Below are positions 27,633 through 36,964 of a stretch of DNA of 64,000 nucleotides, one piece after another. This DNA comes from Chloracidobacterium sp. N (GTDB lineage Bacteria > Acidobacteriota > Blastocatellia > Chloracidobacteriales > Chloracidobacteriaceae), in contig NZ_CP072642.1 of NCBI RefSeq assembly GCF_018304765.1, forward strand, positions 293,501 to 357,500. The letters are read 5' to 3'. Position numbers and translations under genes: made by a program. The number at the start of each line of letters is the position of its first letter. Within the stretch, counting starts at the first letter, position 1. The notes beneath the pieces were generated by a model. The model had not been told where the DNA came from. It made no database searches and saw nothing but the letters and a program-made list of their open reading frames with translations.

Positions 27633-27636
27633 AGGT

Positions 27637-27990
27637 TCAGAGTGTGCGCAGGTACGCGATGAGATCGTCGAGTTGCTGGGCCGTGTACTTGCTGCCAAAG
27701 GCCGGCATTCCGCCGCCGCCTTTCTGAATCTGGGCTTTGACGACGGCAACCGAAACCGGGCGATTGGTGGCCGGCATTTTCCTGCCTTTGAACAATCCCT
27801 GCAAGCCGGGCCCGATATTGGTCGTTTTGCTCGTTGCACTGTGGCAGGGGGCACAGGTTTCAGCAAACAACTGCCTGCCGGTGGCGGCGTTTCCGGTTGC
27901 TTTGCCTTTTTGCGCAACGGCCGCGGTCAGACTGGTCGCCAGAGCGCCAAGCAGCGCGAGTGCCAGCAGGAGTGATTTGAGAGTGGTCAT
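27637..27990 (-). CDS. Class I-like c-type cytochrome, secreted
   Basis: 117 residues. A signal peptide (LKSLLLALALLGALATSLTAAVA) precedes one heme-binding CAPCH at about residue 46; the axial Met is in GGGGMPAFG. Typical small monoheme cytochrome of the periplasm that shuttles electrons. The ATG at 27990 is preceded by GGAG. A strong terminator hairpin ends 16 bases upstream of this start codon (28007-28041), separating it from the ferritin-like gene. Confidence 0.9.
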   Translation of the reverse strand: MTTLKSLLLALALLGALATSLTAAVAQKGKATGNAATGRQLFAETCAPCHSATSKTTNIGPGLQGLFKGRKMPATNRPVSVAVVKAQIQKGGGGMPAFGSKYTAQQLDDLIAYLRTL

Positions 27991-28006
27991 AATGTCTCCG
28001 GGGAGT

Positions 28007-28041
28007 AAAAAGCCCCTGCCGACACACACGTGGGCAGGGGC
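28007..28041 (-). terminator. Rho-independent terminator for the ferritin-like gene
   Basis: On the minus strand a perfect 9-bp stem, GCCCCTGCC (28041-28033) and GGCAGGGGC (28020-28012), is followed by five T residues (28011-28007). It lies 46 bases after the ferritin-like stop codon and 16 bases before the cytochrome c start. Confidence 0.8.
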
Positions 28042-28087
28042 GGGAGTTGTGGCACAGGGTTAGCCCAAGTTGGACTGGTTGGACAGC

Positions 28088-28705
28088 CTATTTAACGACC
28101 GGCCCCTGAAGCAGCGGGTCCTTCTGGAGAACGAAACGCAGGAGTGCGGCATGCTGCGCCTCGGCCGCGCCGATACCGGCCAGCACCGGAATCAGGTCTT
28201 TTTCCGAGAAGGACGTCAGCACGCCGATGTAGGCCCCAGCCGCCTGCTCTTCAAGCGTCAGGGCAAATTCGAGAATGTCCGTGGCTGACTTGATGTTCGG
28301 CACGGCTTCCGCAATGGCTTCATATTCCTCGGGGTTTTTCTTCGGCTCGACGGGCGTCCCGCCAAACTTCTTGATGACGCCCATGAGCGCATCCCGGTGC
28401 GCCTCGTGGTGGCTCATAAACAGCTTGGCCGCCGCCAGCGCCGGGCCTTCGAGCAGTCCCGTGCCGGCACCGACGCCATAAGCGGCAATCGCCTGGTGTT
28501 CAAGGTTGAGCGCCACGTTGGCAATCTTCACGTCGCCGGCCTTGTCCGCGCCCAAGGCCACGGATGGCGTCAGAAGTGAGCTGCCGAGCATGGTGAAGGC
28601 GCTGGCCCCGAGGCCCACCACGCCCGCCTTGAGCGCCGCCCGGCGGCCGCGTTGAATGAGTTCACCGACTTCCAGGTACTTGTTGGTCAGGTCGCGTTCT
28701 TTCAT
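28088..28705 (-). CDS. Ferritin-like domain protein with Tat-like leader
   Basis: 205 residues from the ATG at 28705, preceded by GGAGG. The N-terminus has RGRRAALKAGVVGLGASAFTML, resembling a twin-arginine leader. The mature part is a four-helix bundle with iron-ligand motifs in two halves: LEHQAIAAY and SHHEAHRDAL, then LEEQAAGAY and AEAQHAALL. It belongs to the dessication/ferritin-like group of exported proteins; function is undefined (metal storage or oxidoreduction are options). A strong terminator follows. Confidence 0.8.
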   Translation of the reverse strand: MKERDLTNKYLEVGELIQRGRRAALKAGVVGLGASAFTMLGSSLLTPSVALGADKAGDVKIANVALNLEHQAIAAYGVGAGTGLLEGPALAAAKLFMSHHEAHRDALMGVIKKFGGTPVEPKKNPEEYEAIAEAVPNIKSATDILEFALTLEEQAAGAYIGVLTSFSEKDLIPVLAGIGAAEAQHAALLRFVLQKDPLLQGPVVK

Positions 28706-29100
28706 TGGAATCACATCCTCCGAAAATGTGAAAAAAACCGCGTTACAACGATGTCGAACGGTGTGACGAAACCGCACGACGGCATCTTGAGTGCGCGTAT
28801 GCCGCACATGGCAGACATACAACCAGTGGTTTGGCCCGGATGAATGTTTTTTGGAAACACTCCCCGCGGCCACAGAGTTGCGGGAGGTTTATTGCATCGA
28901 ACATCAGGATGCAAAGTTTTTGGGGCTTTCAAGCCAGGGAAGCCCCACGGGCGAACCCTCTGATGCCTGCCGGGGGTGCAGGATTGTGTTGTGAGGGACT
29001 ACCATGGCGGCGCATGTCGGCTCTGGCTGCTGCCGTACGGACACGCCGCGCTGGATTGGCCATGGGGGGCTTTCCATGGGCGGCTACGGCCCATGGGCGG
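28706..29100. other. Intergenic region upstream of the ferritin-like gene
   Basis: 395 bases with no supported gene between two minus-strand genes. It should carry the ferritin-like gene's promoter, but no clear consensus boxes were found. Its distal end contains a 17-bp tandem duplication next to the DJ-1-like gene's stop codon. Confidence 0.35.
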
Positions 29101-29107
29101 CTACGGC
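29074..29107. repeat. Perfect 17-bp tandem duplication at the end of the DJ-1-like gene
   Basis: CCATGGGCGGCTACGGC at 29074-29090 is directly repeated at 29091-29107, covering the stop codon of the gene on the minus strand (29101-29103). Confidence 0.85.
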
Positions 29108-29748
29108 GCGGCGTCCCGGCGGAGGAAAGCCTCGGCGCGTGCCACAATTCCGGGGCCGGCTGTTTCCGGTGTCCCGGCCGTGAAGGGTGGCTGGGGCGCA
29201 TATTCAATGAAAAGCTGCATGAGTTCGGCTGTTTCCTGCCCGCAGTCGAGCGCGGCGAGTGTCAGAGCGGCGTCAATTCCGGCTGAAACACCGGCCGCCG
29301 TAAGGATGTTGCCCCGGCGGACGACACGCGCCTGGCTGGGCGTGATGCCAAACTGCCGCAACATCCCGCGGGCCGACCAGTGGGTGGCCGCTTCGCCGCC
29401 GGTGAGAATCCCGGCGGCAGCCAGAATCAACGAGCCGGTACACACGCTCAGCGTCCAGCGTGTGGTGGGATACAGGCAGCGCAACCACGCCAGGGTGTCC
29501 GGGTTGCGCATTTGTGCCGGTGCATTTCCGCCCGGAACCACGAGGATGTCCGCCCGTGTGACTTCGTCACAGCTTAGGTCCGCCTGGAGACGCAGAAAGG
29601 TTGAGTCAACGGTGACGGGTCCCCGTTGCCGGGCGACAAACTGCACGACCGCACCCGGCAGCCCACGCAAAATCTCGTAGGGGCCAATGGCATCGAGAGC
29701 CGTCATGCCGGGATAGAGATACACGACAATGGTACGGGTGGATTCCAT
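29101..29748 (-). CDS. DJ-1/PfpI family protein (isonitrile hydratase-like)
   Basis: 215 residues from the ATG at 29748. Nucleophile elbow SVCTGSLILAAAGILTGGEAATHW carries the conserved Cys and the THW typical of isonitrile-hydratase-like members. The N-terminus (VVYLYPGMTALDAIGPYEIL) is the GlxA/InhA type. The protein probably acts as a hydrolase or hydratase in the cytoplasm. No AraC-type domain is fused. Divergent from the amino-acid permease gene. Confidence 0.82.
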   Translation of the reverse strand: MESTRTIVVYLYPGMTALDAIGPYEILRGLPGAVVQFVARQRGPVTVDSTFLRLQADLSCDEVTRADILVVPGGNAPAQMRNPDTLAWLRCLYPTTRWTLSVCTGSLILAAAGILTGGEAATHWSARGMLRQFGITPSQARVVRRGNILTAAGVSAGIDAALTLAALDCGQETAELMQLFIEYAPQPPFTAGTPETAGPGIVARAEAFLRRDAAP

Positions 29749-29852
29749 GGAGTGAAGGGCGGTGTGCCAACCGGAGGTTTGACAGAGAATAAAGGCAGAC
29801 CATAGCATCGGACGGCTTTCCCGAACATCATCACACGCCCTTCCGTTGGAAC

Positions 29853-31640
29853 ATGTCCCTTTTTGTCCGTCTGTTCCGTACGAAATCCGTGGCGCGCATC
29901 CAGGCGGATGCGGCGTCCGGCCTGAGTGATCACGAAACCGGCAGCACCCTGGCCAAGGAACTCACCACCTTTGATTTGACGGCCCTGGGCATTGCCGCCG
30001 TCATTGGCGCCGGGATTTTTTCAACCGTCGGTAATGCGGCCTACAGCGGCGGCCCGGCCGTATCGCTGCTGTTCATCTTCACGGCCGTTGCCTGTGGTTT
30101 TGCGGCCCTGTGCTATGCCGAGTTTGCCTCGATGATCCCGGTGGCCGGGTCGGCCTACACCTATGCCTACGCCAGTTTTGGGGAACTCGTCGCCTGGATC
30201 ATCGGCTGGGACCTCATTCTGGAATACGCCATCGGCAACATTGCCGTAGCCATTTCGTGGAGTGAGTATTTTTCCAATCTGCTGTCCGGGTGGGGCTATC
30301 CCATCCCGCCCTACTTCCGCATGGATTTTCTCACGGCCAGACGTGGCTTTGCGGCCGTCAACGAACTGCTCGGACAGGGACAAAACCTCGAAGCCATCCG
30401 CGCGTTGGAGGGGATGGCGTCCCAGGTCACGGCCTATGAAGCCTGGCTCAATGCGCCGCGCCTGGGGGGGCTGCCCCTTGTCTGCAATCTCCCGGCCCTC
30501 GCCATCGTGACGCTGATTACGGCGCTGGTGTACGTCGGCATCCGCGAGTCCAAGCGGGTGTCCAATGCAATGGTGGTCTTCAAGGTGGCCGTCGTGGTGT
30601 TTGTGATCGTCGTGGGGGCCTTTTACATCCAGCCGGAAAACTGGAAGCCCTTTGCGCCCAACGGGGTGGCCGGGGTGCTCAAGGGTGTGGCGGCCGTGTT
30701 TTTCGCCTACATCGGCTTTGACGCCATTTCGACGACAGCCGAAGAATGCCGCAATGCCCAGCGTGACCTGCCACGGGGGATCATCTACTCGCTGCTTATC
30801 TGTACGCTGCTCTACGTCCTGGTTTCCCTTGTGCTGACCGGCATGGTGCCCTACACCAAGCTCCAGGTGGCCGACCCGATGGCGTTTGTCTTCGGCAGGG
30901 AAGGGGCGAATCTGCTCATCGTCGAGCGTATCGTTGCCGTCAGCGCCGTGGTGGCCACAACCACCGTGCTGCTTGTCTTTCAGATTGGCCAGCCGCGTAT
31001 CTGGATGGCGATGGCGCGGGACGGTCTGCTGCCCAAGGTGTTTGCCCGGGTTCACCCACGGTTCAAAACGCCGGGATTTGCCACCATCGTGACCGGCTTT
31101 CTGGTGGCGATTCCCTCGTTGTTTATGAACCTGACCGAAGTGACCGACCTCACCAGCATCGGGACGCTCTTTGCCTTCGTGCTCGTGTGCGGCGGGGTGC
31201 TCATCCTGGAGCAGACCGCGCCTTCCGCAGAACGGAAGTTTCGTGTGCCCTACATCAACGCCAAGTACATTGTGCCGGCCGGAGTCGTGATAGCCGGGCT
31301 GGTCTTTGCCATGTATCCGCCGGCAAGGGCCGTGGCGCGCGATTTTCTGACCGTCACACCGGCCGCCGGGGAAAGCTGGCTGGGAGCCGTTTCGCACAAG
31401 CTGCCGTTCCTGGTCTTTGCCGTGGGAACGGTGGCGCTGGCGGGGCTGTGCTTTCTCAAGGACCTTTCCCTGATTCCTGTCCTGGGTTTGCTGTTGTGCA
31501 GTTATCTGATGACAGAGTTGGGAATCGTCAACTGGCTGCGGTTTCTGGGGTGGCTGGCGGTTGGTCTCGTCATTTACTTCGGCTATGGCTTCCGGCACAG
31601 CCGTCTTGAAATGGAAGCCAGGAAGCAGGTTTCCGGCTGA
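29853..31640 (+). CDS. APC superfamily amino-acid permease (cationic amino acid transporter type)
   Basis: 595 residues with about 12-14 membrane helices. The first helix contains LGIAAVIGAGIFSTVGNAA, the GAGIF substrate-binding break of the APC superfamily, and helix 6-like segment AAVFFAYIGFDAISTTAEE matches the CAT branch. It imports amino acids across the cytoplasmic membrane by cation or exchange coupling. The extra length and C-terminal helices fit the CAT-like group. ATG at 29853. Confidence 0.9.
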   Translation: MSLFVRLFRTKSVARIQADAASGLSDHETGSTLAKELTTFDLTALGIAAVIGAGIFSTVGNAAYSGGPAVSLLFIFTAVACGFAALCYAEFASMIPVAGSAYTYAYASFGELVAWIIGWDLILEYAIGNIAVAISWSEYFSNLLSGWGYPIPPYFRMDFLTARRGFAAVNELLGQGQNLEAIRALEGMASQVTAYEAWLNAPRLGGLPLVCNLPALAIVTLITALVYVGIRESKRVSNAMVVFKVAVVVFVIVVGAFYIQPENWKPFAPNGVAGVLKGVAAVFFAYIGFDAISTTAEECRNAQRDLPRGIIYSLLICTLLYVLVSLVLTGMVPYTKLQVADPMAFVFGREGANLLIVERIVAVSAVVATTTVLLVFQIGQPRIWMAMARDGLLPKVFARVHPRFKTPGFATIVTGFLVAIPSLFMNLTEVTDLTSIGTLFAFVLVCGGVLILEQTAPSAERKFRVPYINAKYIVPAGVVIAGLVFAMYPPARAVARDFLTVTPAAGESWLGAVSHKLPFLVFAVGTVALAGLCFLKDLSLIPVLGLLLCSYLMTELGIVNWLRFLGWLAVGLVIYFGYGFRHSRLEMEARKQVSG

Positions 31641-31652
31641 GAGACGGATGCG

Positions 31653-32924
31653 CTAGGGGGGAAGCCGGGCGTCCAGCGCGCGCAGCCGTTGCGCCAGGCG
31701 GAGCAGCTCTGCGTCGCCCATCGCTGCCCGGCCCTCGATGACGGCCTGGCACCGCTCGGTGACGGCTTGCCACTCACTCATCGGATGCCCGGAACGTTCA
31801 CTCGCCGCCAGGCACAGCTCTTTGAGCGGCGCTGTCGTGGGGAGTCCCGTGTAGTGACACAGCCGCCGGTGAAAGCGCCGGTACAGGTTTTCAAGCGCCA
31901 GATCGCGCGCCGCTGCCGCTTTCTGAATCTGCGCCATGGCTGTGACGAACTCCAGGGCATTCGTGCGGGGTTTGACCGGCAGCCGCACCGGTCGTCCGAA
32001 GCGGCGTCCCAGGGTGTAGGCCGCCAGGAGTCCCAGGGCGACGATGTGCCACACCATCCAGGGAATGGGTGTTCCCCGGAAATAGCCCAGCAGACCAAGC
32101 AGCCCGCCGTTGGTGGTGCGGTAGCCGTGATGGTAGTCGTCAAAAACCACCTGTCCGGCGTTGTCGCGTGTCGCCAGCCGCACGAGATTGAGCAGAAAGC
32201 GTGCATTGTCGCCTTCGGCCAGTCCCTGGTTGGCAATGACGAAAGGATCGCCGACGTGGATGATACGTCCCTCCCCGTAACGGACTTCAGCAACGGCCGG
32301 GGTGTCCTGAACGCCGGCCAGCGGCACGCAGGCCGCCATCTGGAACGGAAAGGGGAAATCATCCCCTGTGTCGGAGATCGGCGCTGGCTGCATTATCACG
32401 GTTGTGGCTTTGGGAGAGACGCCCAACCAGCTCACGCCCTGAAAGGCACCGCCCGGTTGCCATGGCACTGCGCGTTGCACCGGAACCTGACCGAAAGCCG
32501 AACCGGAACCTTCCGGCAGCAGGTGCGAACCCGGAAGAAGCTGCTGGCGGCCGAGCCGGAGCGGCCACCAGCGCTCGAACATGACGAACGTTCCGCCCCG
32601 CCCAATCCATTCCGCCAGCGCCCGGAGTTGCCTGGCTCCGGGCTTGGTACGAGGCTCGACAAAGATGACGACCCGCACATCCTGTCGGTCGGCCAGGGCA
32701 CGGTAGTCCTGTTCCCAGCGGCTGACCCGCACACCCGATTCCTGCAGGAGCAGGTAAGCGCCCAGTGTGCCGTAGGGCCGGCCGGAATGGGTCGAGCGGT
32801 CGGCGGCATAGTCATCCATTTCCGCATCCGGTTCCGGTTTGACGTAAAACAGCAGATTGATGCCCAGCAGCAGGGCCACCACCAGGGCAACGAGCAGGCT
32901 GTTGGTCAGAGTTTGGCGGTTCAT
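31653..32924 (-). CDS. DUF4350 domain membrane protein
   Basis: 423 residues. An N-terminal membrane helix (SLLVALVVALLLGINLLFYV) precedes a soluble domain (YGTLGAYLLLQESGVRVSRW, RALAEWIGRGGTFVMFE) typical of DUF4350, and a second helix near residue 280 (WMVWHIVALGLLAAYTLGRRF). Such proteins often accompany MoxR-type ATPases and DUF4129 proteins in envelope systems; here a DUF4129 gene lies 80 bases upstream on the same strand. No MoxR gene is in this window. Function unknown. Confidence 0.78.
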   Translation of the reverse strand: MNRQTLTNSLLVALVVALLLGINLLFYVKPEPDAEMDDYAADRSTHSGRPYGTLGAYLLLQESGVRVSRWEQDYRALADRQDVRVVIFVEPRTKPGARQLRALAEWIGRGGTFVMFERWWPLRLGRQQLLPGSHLLPEGSGSAFGQVPVQRAVPWQPGGAFQGVSWLGVSPKATTVIMQPAPISDTGDDFPFPFQMAACVPLAGVQDTPAVAEVRYGEGRIIHVGDPFVIANQGLAEGDNARFLLNLVRLATRDNAGQVVFDDYHHGYRTTNGGLLGLLGYFRGTPIPWMVWHIVALGLLAAYTLGRRFGRPVRLPVKPRTNALEFVTAMAQIQKAAAARDLALENLYRRFHRRLCHYTGLPTTAPLKELCLAASERSGHPMSEWQAVTERCQAVIEGRAAMGDAELLRLAQRLRALDARLPP

Positions 32925-33004
32925 GCGGCAGGGGTTTCAGGTCGGGCCGGAATGAGGGGGGGGCATCCCACCGGCAATGGCCGGGCAAAACAGGTCAGGC
33001 AAAA

Positions 33005-34126
33005 CTAGGCGGTGGTCGGCAGGGCGGCGCGCACTTCCTGGTAACGTGACAGGCAGCGTTCGTAATCTTCCCGGCTGCCCTGGCGTTGTCCATACCAGAG
33101 TCGGTCGAAGCGGTCGGTCAGCTCGTGCATTGCCGGGTAGAGACGCGCCTGGGCGCGGACGGCGGAGAGATACTCGCGGTTGGTCCAGGCCGGGTTCAAC
33201 AAGATCACTTCCCGCCGGTCGAGTTCGTGGAGCAGGGCAATATAGACCTTGCGCACCGCCTGTCTCCAGTCGCCGGCTTCAGCCGCAGCCTGCGCCTGTG
33301 CCAGCAGATCGTCGGCATCCAGATCAAGCGCGACGGGTTCGCCCAGAATGATCCGTGTCCCGTCTTCCGCATCGGTTGGCGGTCGGCGCAGGCGACGTGC
33401 GAGCCAGACGGCCCCACCGGCAAGCAGGAGCGTCAGGCTGACCCACAGGCCCATTTGCACCCACTGGTTTGACCAGAGCCCACCACTTTCGGCGTCAGAT
33501 GGTTGGCCCCGGGGCATTCTGCCAAAAATCCTTTCCAGCCACGCCACCAGCCACTCCTGCAGGTGCTCAAGCGGGGTCTTGGTCTTTCTGATGGGTTGAA
33601 AGTCCTTGCGGGCAAGAATTTCCTGGACGTTGGCTGTGGGCCCATCCGGTACATCGTTGGCGTGGTGCTCCAGAATGGCGATATGGGCTTTCAGGGACTG
33701 TAGCCGTTCGTGGATGTCCATCGCATCCATAGCCTGACAGAGTTCGTCAAGGGCCGCGCGAAGGCTTCGGTTGTCCACGGTCAGCCGGCCGGTCGGGGTC
33801 GTAATGCCTGGGTGCTCCGGCAAAAGCCGATACAGTGCTTCCCGGTCACGGGGGGGAAGGCAGCGGTCCAAGGGCGCCACAGCGCCTTCGGATTCGTTGT
33901 CGTCCAACGCGGGTGTCCGGGTGGGGGAAGCCTGGTAGGGGTTTTCGAGGATGTCCCGGGCTTTTTCGATGATTTCCCGTGCTTGCGCCAGGCGCGTGCG
34001 ATACTCATCCAGCGACATTTCCTCCGGCACGGCGGACTGAACAGGGAGTGTGCCGAGCAGCAGGCACAGCCACCACCCTATCCGGCAGAACCGAAGCCGT
34101 CCGGTATCGCCTCTGGTACCATTCAT
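33005..34126 (-). CDS. DUF4129 domain membrane protein
   Basis: 373 residues from the ATG at 34126. It has an N-terminal signal-like segment (CRIGWWLCLLLGTLPVQSA), a charged region, a central membrane helix (VQMGLWVSLTLLLAGGAVWLARRL) and a C-terminal domain with the DUF4129 block (YIALLHELDRREVILLNPAWTNREYLSAVR). The start lies two bases after the 3-hydroxyacyl-CoA dehydrogenase stop, so the two are in one operon, with DUF4350 downstream. Role unknown; possibly a membrane partner of a MoxR/VWA-type system elsewhere. Confidence 0.8.
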   Translation of the reverse strand: MNGTRGDTGRLRFCRIGWWLCLLLGTLPVQSAVPEEMSLDEYRTRLAQAREIIEKARDILENPYQASPTRTPALDDNESEGAVAPLDRCLPPRDREALYRLLPEHPGITTPTGRLTVDNRSLRAALDELCQAMDAMDIHERLQSLKAHIAILEHHANDVPDGPTANVQEILARKDFQPIRKTKTPLEHLQEWLVAWLERIFGRMPRGQPSDAESGGLWSNQWVQMGLWVSLTLLLAGGAVWLARRLRRPPTDAEDGTRIILGEPVALDLDADDLLAQAQAAAEAGDWRQAVRKVYIALLHELDRREVILLNPAWTNREYLSAVRAQARLYPAMHELTDRFDRLWYGQRQGSREDYERCLSRYQEVRAALPTTA

Positions 34127-34128
34127 GG

Positions 34129-34971
34129 TCAGTATTCGTAGAAACCGCGTCCCGTTTTCCGCCCAAGCCAGCCGGCGGCGACATACTGCCGCAGCAGCGG
34201 GCACGCCCGGTACTTCGGATCGCCAAAACCTTCGTAGAGCACGTCCAGAATGGCCAGGCACACGTCGAGTCCGATGAAATCGGCCAGCGTCAACGGTCCC
34301 ATCGGATGGTTCATGCCGAGTTTCATGATGCCATCAATGGCCTCGCGGGTGGCGACGCCTTCGTAGAGGGCAAACATGGCTTCGTTGAGCATGGGCATGA
34401 GAATCCGGTTGGAGACAAAGCCGGGGAAATCGTTGGCCATCAGGCAGGTTTTGCCCAGTCTGGCGCCCAGTTCGAGGACGTAGCTGGCGGTGGCCTCGCT
34501 GGTGGCGCAGCCACGGATGACCTCGACGAGCGGCATGACCGGCACGGGATTCATGAAGTGCATGCCGATGACCTGTGCCGGGCGTTTGGTCGTCGCGGCG
34601 ATCTTTGTAATCGAAATCGAGGAAGTGTTGGTGGCCAGAACCGTTTCCGGGGGCGTCAGGGCGTCGAGTTCACGGAACAGGGAGGCCTTGGCATCGAAGT
34701 TCTCGATGATGGCCTCGACAACGATTTCTGCGCCGGCCACCTCCGCCAGTTCCGTTGTCGGGCGGATACGGGCCAGAATTTCCTCCTGCCGGGCAACGGT
34801 CAGGCGTTCCTTTTTGACATCGCGTTCAAGGCTGGAACGGATGGCTGCCAGTCCACGGTCAAGGTACTCCGGGGCAATATCCCGGAGCACGACCTGGAAT
34901 CCGGCGCGCGCGGCCACCTGGGCAATCCCACTGCCCATCGTTCCCGCGCCAATCACGGCAAATGTACCCAT
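34129..34971 (-). CDS. 3-hydroxybutyryl-CoA (3-hydroxyacyl-CoA) dehydrogenase
   Basis: 280 residues, normal length. The N-terminal NAD-binding motif is [21 protein letters not shown]; the catalytic block is [21 protein letters not shown] and the C-terminal helical domain has [26 protein letters not shown]. It oxidises or reduces 3-hydroxyacyl-CoA in butyrate or fatty acid metabolism. It is the first gene of an apparent operon with the DUF4129 and DUF4350 genes; the metabolic relation to them is unclear. Confidence 0.93.
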   Translation of the reverse strand: MGTFAVIGAGTMGSGIAQVAARAGFQVVLRDIAPEYLDRGLAAIRSSLERDVKKERLTVARQEEILARIRPTTELAEVAGAEIVVEAIIENFDAKASLFRELDALTPPETVLATNTSSISITKIAATTKRPAQVIGMHFMNPVPVMPLVEVIRGCATSEATASYVLELGARLGKTCLMANDFPGFVSNRILMPMLNEAMFALYEGVATREAIDGIMKLGMNHPMGPLTLADFIGLDVCLAILDVLYEGFGDPKYRACPLLRQYVAAGWLGRKTGRGFYEY

Positions 34972-35164
34972 ACACTCTTGTAATCCTTGCGCAATAAACA
35001 GTTACGACTGGAACTAATGGCGTGGCGTCAATACCGTAGCGCAACGCCCGGTGTGTTGCACAGTCATTTTGTCACCGTAGCCAGCGGGCCAAGTCTGATT
35101 TGCACGATGCCCGTCGGGCCATGCACAGGTGCGTCCACGATTCGATGCCAGCCGGCGAAATGCA

Positions 35165-35920
35165 CTAACAGTACACCGAGACGCCGGCCGGAATCGGCGC
35201 AAAGTCTTCCCCGCTACACGGCTGGAAGCCGTCCGGCCAGCGAGCGTGCATCCGACACAAGACACGATTCTGTAAGGGGGCATCGTGGTTCACGCGCGCG
35301 ACACACAGCTTGATGAATTCGGTGTCGCACTGTTTCACAAGCTGCCGAATGTCATGCGCCAGGTAGCGCGGCACGAAGCCAATCTGCATTGGCTCGTTCC
35401 CGGTGCGGACAGCCACGGCATGTCGGTCATACTCATTCTGAAGGTCGAGCATGATCTTCAGCGGTTCCTCCGGGGCCAGTCGGGCAATTCGTTCGAGGGC
35501 TGCCGGGGGCATCCAGTGAACGCCATGCAGGAAAAACTTGTTCAGGTAACAGCCGTCCGCGTCGGGGACGGGGCAGGGAAACACCTCAACCGCATCCGTC
35601 CGGCGAAGTCCCTCCGTCACTCCCAGGATCACGAGGGGGTCAGGTGGGCTGTCCGTGTCGAAGCCGCTCCAGCGCAGGTAGGCTTCATACTCCGGCCGGG
35701 CCTTCGACAGCAGCCGGTTGGCAAAAAGCGGAAACAGCTCATCTGATTCGTAAATCTGGTTCAGGTTCGTCATTCCCGCGAACGGTTGAAACCCTGGCTT
35801 CCGTGCGCCTTGCAGGTAACAGAAGCGGTAGAGTCCGCCATCGTGTTCCAGCCGGCCGACGGGCCGCCAGCCGGTTTGATCGGGCATAGGCGGACGCCAG
35901 GCGACAAAAAGGGAGTTCAT
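35165..35920 (-). CDS. HIRAN domain protein with HipA-N-like region, partner of the adjacent kinase
   Basis: 251 residues from the ATG at 35920. The N-terminal half (about 1-95) resembles the N-terminal part of HipA proteins (VGRLEHDGGLYRFCYLQGA, LFANRLLSKARPEYEAYLRW). The C-terminal half (about 125-205) carries a HIRAN-like domain: NKFFLHGVHW, LDLQNEYDRHAVAV, IGFVPRYLAHDI. HIRAN domains bind DNA ends or damaged sites in nucleases and helicases. The ATG overlaps the kinase stop (ATGA at 35917-35920), so translation is probably coupled. It looks like a split HipA system in which the kinase and its N-terminal module are separate chains. Whether it acts as toxin-antitoxin or defence is unknown. 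Confidence 0.75.
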   Translation of the reverse strand: MNSLFVAWRPPMPDQTGWRPVGRLEHDGGLYRFCYLQGARKPGFQPFAGMTNLNQIYESDELFPLFANRLLSKARPEYEAYLRWSGFDTDSPPDPLVILGVTEGLRRTDAVEVFPCPVPDADGCYLNKFFLHGVHWMPPAALERIARLAPEEPLKIMLDLQNEYDRHAVAVRTGNEPMQIGFVPRYLAHDIRQLVKQCDTEFIKLCVARVNHDAPLQNRVLCRMHARWPDGFQPCSGEDFAPIPAGVSVYC

Positions 35921-36843
35921 TGCCGTTTGTCCTGTTCCAGCAGCCGACGTTGGTTCGTCAGCAACAATTCCAGCGTGAAATTCCTGCACGTTTCGGACAT
36001 GCGCGCCGGCGGCACGCTTTCCAGAATACCCCGGATTCCCTCCCGGTTCACCGTCCGCAGCCGCTCCTGCCACGCACGCGCCGCATCTGGAGCATAGGCA
36101 GCGAAGGCCCGGAATGCCTCACGCAACTCCAACGGCTTGTTGCTGGCGGGTGAACTGTAGAAGGCACTCCGCCCCCGGGCCGCAAATGTCGCAATCGTCC
36201 GGTTCCGATCCTTGCTCGTCAGCCGTTCTTCCCGCTCTTCGTCAAGGAGATTCCTTGCCAGTGCTGCGCCGTGATCAAAGGTCGGGGCCAGCCGCAACGT
36301 GCTGCCATCCCGGAGCGCTCCCCAGTTTTCGTGATGCCGATCCTGGTTTGCAATCCAGGCATCCAGCAGGACATATCCGACGAAAACATCCAGGGCCGAT
36401 TCAATACCGGGGGGAACATGCGTCATCCAATCCTCAGATGGAGGGCTTAGCTGTGCAACGATGTCGCATACTGCTTCGACTGTGTGTTGCCGGACCTTGA
36501 ACCGCTGTGCTTGGGGATACTGCGGATCGGCCGCCAGCAACAGTTCGTTGCCCAGCACCAGCACGAAGGGCTTGTGGGTCATGTTCTCGCAGACCACGCC
36601 GGGACGAATGTACTGCTCGCCGTCGTACTCGGCCGCCAGTTCGTATTTGACGTGGGGCAGGCCCAGCAAACCACACAGGTGACAGGCGACAACTTCGGCC
36701 CAGTCCTCGCCGGTTCCCCGGTCTTCCGCCTTGAACAGCAGCCGCCGGTTGCCGTCGCTAAACCAGAACTTCGGCTTGCTGCCCAGTGGTTCGACGGATT
36801 GCGAAAGCGAGCGGTCAACCCGGCGTATGGAAAACTCGCCCAT
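35917..36843 (-). CDS. HipA-like Ser/Thr kinase
   Basis: 308 residues. Kinase landmarks are readable: ATP lysine in LLFKAED (K38), Glu50 in the next helix, catalytic loop ANQDRHHENWG (D168, N173) and metal-binding APTFDHG (D190). This corresponds to the HipA-like C-terminal kinase domain, without the HipA N-terminal lobe, which appears as the separate downstream gene. HipA kinases phosphorylate translation factors or tRNA synthetases; the target here is unknown. The gene sits next to the IscB element, separated by 111 bases. Confidence 0.8.
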   Translation of the reverse strand: MGEFSIRRVDRSLSQSVEPLGSKPKFWFSDGNRRLLFKAEDRGTGEDWAEVVACHLCGLLGLPHVKYELAAEYDGEQYIRPGVVCENMTHKPFVLVLGNELLLAADPQYPQAQRFKVRQHTVEAVCDIVAQLSPPSEDWMTHVPPGIESALDVFVGYVLLDAWIANQDRHHENWGALRDGSTLRLAPTFDHGAALARNLLDEEREERLTSKDRNRTIATFAARGRSAFYSSPASNKPLELREAFRAFAAYAPDAARAWQERLRTVNREGIRGILESVPPARMSETCRNFTLELLLTNQRRLLEQDKRQ

Positions 36844-36939
36844 GCGTTCATTCTACCGGCTGCGTACCCACGAGCATCACTTCCACATCCGTCTTGGCTG
36901 TCCTGGCGCGGGACTGGACTGGGCCTCAGCCCTGAGTCA

Positions 36940-36964
36940 CGCAATTTCACTCATCTAAATTGCG
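36940..36964. repeat. Palindrome over the iscB stop codon
   Basis: CGCAATTT (36940-36947) pairs with AAATTGCG (36957-36964) around a 9-base loop that includes the iscB stop codon. It may be the element's right-end structure or a terminator. Confidence 0.55.
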
